Assembly (NCBI RefSeq): GCF_023022965.1
Contig: NZ_CP095462.1
Location: 2,832,001-2,896,000 of the forward strand
Direction of reading: 5' to 3'
Origin: Ectobacillus sp. JY-23
GTDB lineage: Bacteria; Bacillota; Bacilli; Bacillales; Bacillaceae_G
Length of the DNA stretch: 64,000 bases
Each line of letters opens with the position of its first letter. The stretch's first letter is position 1. Of this stretch, positions 61,133-64,000 are shown one piece after another. The notes beneath the pieces are model-generated. The model had not been told where the DNA came from, ran no database searches, and worked only from the letters and a program-made list of their open reading frames with translations. The translations under genes were made by a program, and so were the position numbers.

Positions 61133-64000
61133 TTATCTTAATCTGTATGCCTTTATGATGTCTTGCTTGATGCTGTTGCCTGCATCATCTTGTGCACTTG
61201 CACGAAGAGATACAGAGCCACCAGGCTGACTCGGGTTTTTAATACGAGTTACCCATTTAGATTGCTGACGCGTCAGCTTTGTTGGCTGCCATGTTTGTCC
61301 TTCATCAAAAGAAACTTCCAATGTTACATCCTCGATGTTGCCTGCTCCTTTGGCATTAGCAACGTGGGATGCAGATAGTGTCAAATCAATTACACTTCCA
61401 GCAGGAACATTGCCAGCCAAGTCCGTATCAACATCATATCGTAAGTTCAGCATAGGAATAACTTCTTTTTCCTTTGTATATTCCGACCAAAATGTCCACT
61501 CTGTATGTGTTTTAGTGGAGGTGTTCCAGCGACCTGAGTTGCGCTCTGAATCTGAAACAAGCGTATACTGTTTGCGTTCTTTCGAAATTAAACTAGAGTA
61601 TGAGATTAAGGCATCACTATTTGTCTGCGCAATTAGTGTTCCTTCTTTATATAACTTAGATTGCGTGGTTTGTCCGCTGAAAAAGCCTGCATGACCTTCC
61701 TCGGAGTCCCCCCAAGCTTTTGTATTCAAATATAACATGTCTGTAATACGATATGGTGAGATGAATCCTGGACCAAATGCTGGTGCTACAACAGGTTTAA
61801 ACCAATTGTTTGCTAATTTTTCACCTGCTTGATACGAAACATCCGTCTTGCCTCTCATTTCCCAATACTCACTACCTTGATCTGTGATTTGGGCTTTTTG
61901 GTACCATGTCGATCCCTCTATTGCAGATACCCATTCTTCACGCTCAAAAGGTGCTGACAGCGGGAACCATGCAAGTTTGCGATCTACGGAGCGATACGGA
62001 CGGAAATCGAAACGCCATTCCGTTCCAGTTACAGGTCGATCTGAATAATATTTGCTGTCTAACCTGGTCAATTCATTTGGTTTTGGTGCATATAAAAGGG
62101 CACCTTCCCCGTTTGGAACTTCATCTGTATAAGCTTTGACCAAGTCGTATAAGTATGGTGTGTTTGCTGTTGCTTTTACATCAAGTGTTAAATGCCCAGT
62201 ACGTGCAGCTTTAACTAACACAGCACCTTCAGTACCACTGATAGATGCAATTGCCAAAGGTGCTTCACCTGACGTAGTTGTATAGATTTCCGCTAACTCC
62301 TGTGGTTTATCATTAACTGTAATCAATAGTTTTGCACCAGCATTTCTTGCGGCTTGCGCTCGTTGACTAGCTGTAACCTCATCACTGCGCTCTACAATGA
62401 CCATTTTTCCTTGGGCGTCTAAATTATTATAATCTGAAACTGCACCTTTTCCTGCATATACCACAGGTAATGCATAATTTCCTGTTAGATTCACGCTTCC
62501 CAGCTGTGGGAGAACGTCCAATTCTTTGTCTTGAAGTGTAATTGATAACATCGGCTTAATCATGCGCCAACGCATTGCGACTTCAAAGCTTCCATTTTCA
62601 ACTTTATCAGCAGGCATGGCATACATTTTATCGGCTGTAATCGGTAGCTGCCACATATCTCCTGTACCTTTTCCGCCTGCTACACGTGTGTATTCAATCC
62701 TCATAGAAGTAGCTTCTGCTTTCTTTGGTGTTTGAACCTGAATTTCACGTGCTGCTTGTCCATCGAGGTCTAGCTTTGCATCTTGTGTGAGTTCGAATTC
62801 TGGGTCACCGACAAAAGCAACGCCCATATGATCTGTTTTCATATCTACATCCATCAATGAGGTGATAGAATAAGTACCTTTTGGTAAGCGCAGTTGTGTT
62901 GAACCGGCTACGGTCACGATTTTAGGTTCTCCGGTTTCCAGGTTGTATACAAGTGTATAGGCAATGTTAGGCGAACCGTCCCGATCCAAAGCGCGTAGGT
63001 CGAGAGTATAGCGCTCTTCTTCCTTCATCATGCCCATTGCGGTATGCGCTACTGTTTTTCCATTTTGATTCGCGGATAGTTGCCCTTGATACTTGGTGCC
63101 TAGAGCACCTTTTTGTACATCCAAAGACACTGTAATAGATGCGCTTCCTTTTGCAGGTACAGTTACTTTGTTAGCTGACAGCTTCAACATACCTTCTGGT
63201 GCTGGTTGACCTTTCGCATCTGTAAATACAGGGAGCAAATCGAGAACAATTGCAGAATCACTGTCATTTTGGTAAGTCACAGTGCGTTCAATTGGTGCTG
63301 TTTCTTCATGCGGCCAATCAAAGAATCCAAAGGATAAGGAGCCAGTAGCAGAAATATCATCAAGCGCCGCAGGAATATCAAGACGACCTGTACCAATTTG
63401 ATACGGTTGTAAGCCTGGTAACTGCTTTGTCGAACTCATCAAAGCTTGTTTAATTTGTTCTCCCGTCCATTCTGGATGCTTTTGTGCGACAATGGCAGCA
63501 GCTCCTGCGACATGAGGTGTTGCCATTGAAGTTCCGTCCTTCATAGCGTAAGCACCGCTTCCTGAAGCATATTGAGAACGAGCAGCGGAAATAGCTACCC
63601 CTGGCGCTGATAAGTCTGGTTTTAGAGCAGAATCACCTAGGCGAGGACCTTGTGATGAAAATGACGCCAAGCGGTCTGTTTTTGAAACTGCGCCAATAGT
63701 CAGAGCGGCGTCTGCCGCACCAGGTGACCCGACTGACATTTCTTTTCCGTTATTGCCGGCCGCTACCACAAACAGTGTTCCTTTTTCAGCACTCAAGCGG
63801 TTTACCGCCTGTGCCATTGGATCTGTTCCGTCGCTTGCTGCTTGTGTACTAATGCTCATGTTGACGATTTTGGCTTTATCTGAGGCCCATTCCATACCAT
63901 CAATAATCCATGAGCTTAGGCCACTCCCACCGTTGCTGAGCACTTTCCCCACTAAAAGACGTGCTCCTGGTGCCACACCCTTGTTTTGTCCACCTGAAGC
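61133..64000 (-). CDS. Subtilisin-family (S8) serine protease, N-terminus outside window
   Basis: C-terminal 955 residues of a large secreted subtilase; the frame is open to the window end, where SGGQNKGVAPGARLLVGKVLS continues the protease domain. Oxyanion Asn is in FVVAAGNNG, and the catalytic Ser in GTSMATPHVAGAAA (about residue 152 of the fragment); the Asp and His are beyond the edge. A protease-associated-like domain (VVYAGKGAVSDYNNLDAQGKMVIVERS and ARNAGAKLLITVN) lies about 460-560 of the fragment, after rather than inside the catalytic domain, followed by Fn3-like beta modules. No LPXTG anchor is seen. Role: extracellular protein digestion. Confidence 0.92.
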   Translation of the reverse strand, partial: ASGGQNKGVAPGARLLVGKVLSNGGSGLSSWIIDGMEWASDKAKIVNMSISTQAASDGTDPMAQAVNRLSAEKGTLFVVAAGNNGKEMSVGSPGAADAALTIGAVSKTDRLASFSSQGPRLGDSALKPDLSAPGVAISAARSQYASGSGAYAMKDGTSMATPHVAGAAAIVAQKHPEWTGEQIKQALMSSTKQLPGLQPYQIGTGRLDIPAALDDISATGSLSFGFFDWPHEETAPIERTVTYQNDSDSAIVLDLLPVFTDAKGQPAPEGMLKLSANKVTVPAKGSASITVSLDVQKGALGTKYQGQLSANQNGKTVAHTAMGMMKEEERYTLDLRALDRDGSPNIAYTLVYNLETGEPKIVTVAGSTQLRLPKGTYSITSLMDVDMKTDHMGVAFVGDPEFELTQDAKLDLDGQAAREIQVQTPKKAEATSMRIEYTRVAGGKGTGDMWQLPITADKMYAMPADKVENGSFEVAMRWRMIKPMLSITLQDKELDVLPQLGSVNLTGNYALPVVYAGKGAVSDYNNLDAQGKMVIVERSDEVTASQRAQAARNAGAKLLITVNDKPQELAEIYTTTSGEAPLAIASISGTEGAVLVKAARTGHLTLDVKATANTPYLYDLVKAYTDEVPNGEGALLYAPKPNELTRLDSKYYSDRPVTGTEWRFDFRPYRSVDRKLAWFPLSAPFEREEWVSAIEGSTWYQKAQITDQGSEYWEMRGKTDVSYQAGEKLANNWFKPVVAPAFGPGFISPYRITDMLYLNTKAWGDSEEGHAGFFSGQTTQSKLYKEGTLIAQTNSDALISYSSLISKERKQYTLVSDSERNSGRWNTSTKTHTEWTFWSEYTKEKEVIPMLNLRYDVDTDLAGNVPAGSVIDLTLSASHVANAKGAGNIEDVTLEVSFDEGQTWQPTKLTRQQSKWVTRIKNPSQPGGSVSLRASAQDDAGNSIKQDIIKAYRLR

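Overview
The window is chromosomal DNA from a low-GC Gram-positive, endospore-former-like bacterium, most likely a member of the Bacillaceae. The evidence is strong GGAGG-type ribosome binding sites, many compact intrinsic terminators, lipoprotein and Gram-positive signal peptides, a candidate PerR/Fur region upstream of katG, cre-like CcpA sites, and a gene block (cax/yfkE, yfkD, yfkAB, a YfjT/SE1561-like small protein, pdaA/yfjS, yfjP-like glycosylase, yfjO-like RNA methyltransferase) that recalls the yfk-yfj region of Bacillus subtilis. I cannot fix the genus from sequence alone. No rRNA, tRNA or CRISPR array was seen.

Layout. 1-6.3 kb: end of a carbohydrate ABC importer (two permeases, lipoprotein binding protein) with its YesM/YesN-type two-component system. 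6.3-16.2 kb: core yfk/yfj-like block plus class I fumarase. 16.2-27.1 kb: an accessory island that starts with a serine-recombinase remnant and a 38-bp perfect palindrome, continues with three consecutive cobalamin riboswitches each followed by a hairpin (two clear terminators, one weakened), and then a six-gene operon: a secreted dockerin-bearing protein with DUF4430 and alpha/alpha-barrel regions resembling the two domains of animal intrinsic factor/transcobalamin, a membrane-anchored cohesin-like protein, a DUF4430 lipoprotein, EcfT, a fused EcfA-EcfA' and an EcfS. It closes with a frameshifted nuclease-like pseudogene. 27-38 kb: DegV, aldo/keto reductase with ArsR regulator, threonine dehydratase, an operon behind a consensus promoter and structured leader that ends in a Thermus-type isocitrate dehydrogenase, the cystine transporter TcyP and KatG. 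38-51 kb: a PLD-helicase, MutT-like Nudix, YtcJ-like amidohydrolase, and an unrecognised cluster of two large paralogous proteins with a conserved Cys/His/Asn-Asp pattern, an ATP-grasp ligase and a divergent GNAT enzyme. 51-61 kb: amino-acid permease, cupin, small membrane protein, FtsH-like protease and a complete sucrose PTS operon (scrR, scrA, scrB, scrK). 61-64 kb: a large subtilisin-family protease running off the window.

Most interesting. The B12 island looks like an extracellular cobalamin-capture system: a secreted carrier resembling intrinsic factor, tethered to the cell by a cohesin-dockerin pair, passing cobalamin via a DUF4430 lipoprotein to an ECF transporter, the whole controlled by three riboswitches in series. 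The riboswitches are read directly from sequence; the hand-off model is inference. The second candidate is the ATP-grasp/Cys-His protein cluster at 43.9-50.6 kb, for which I recognise no described pathway.
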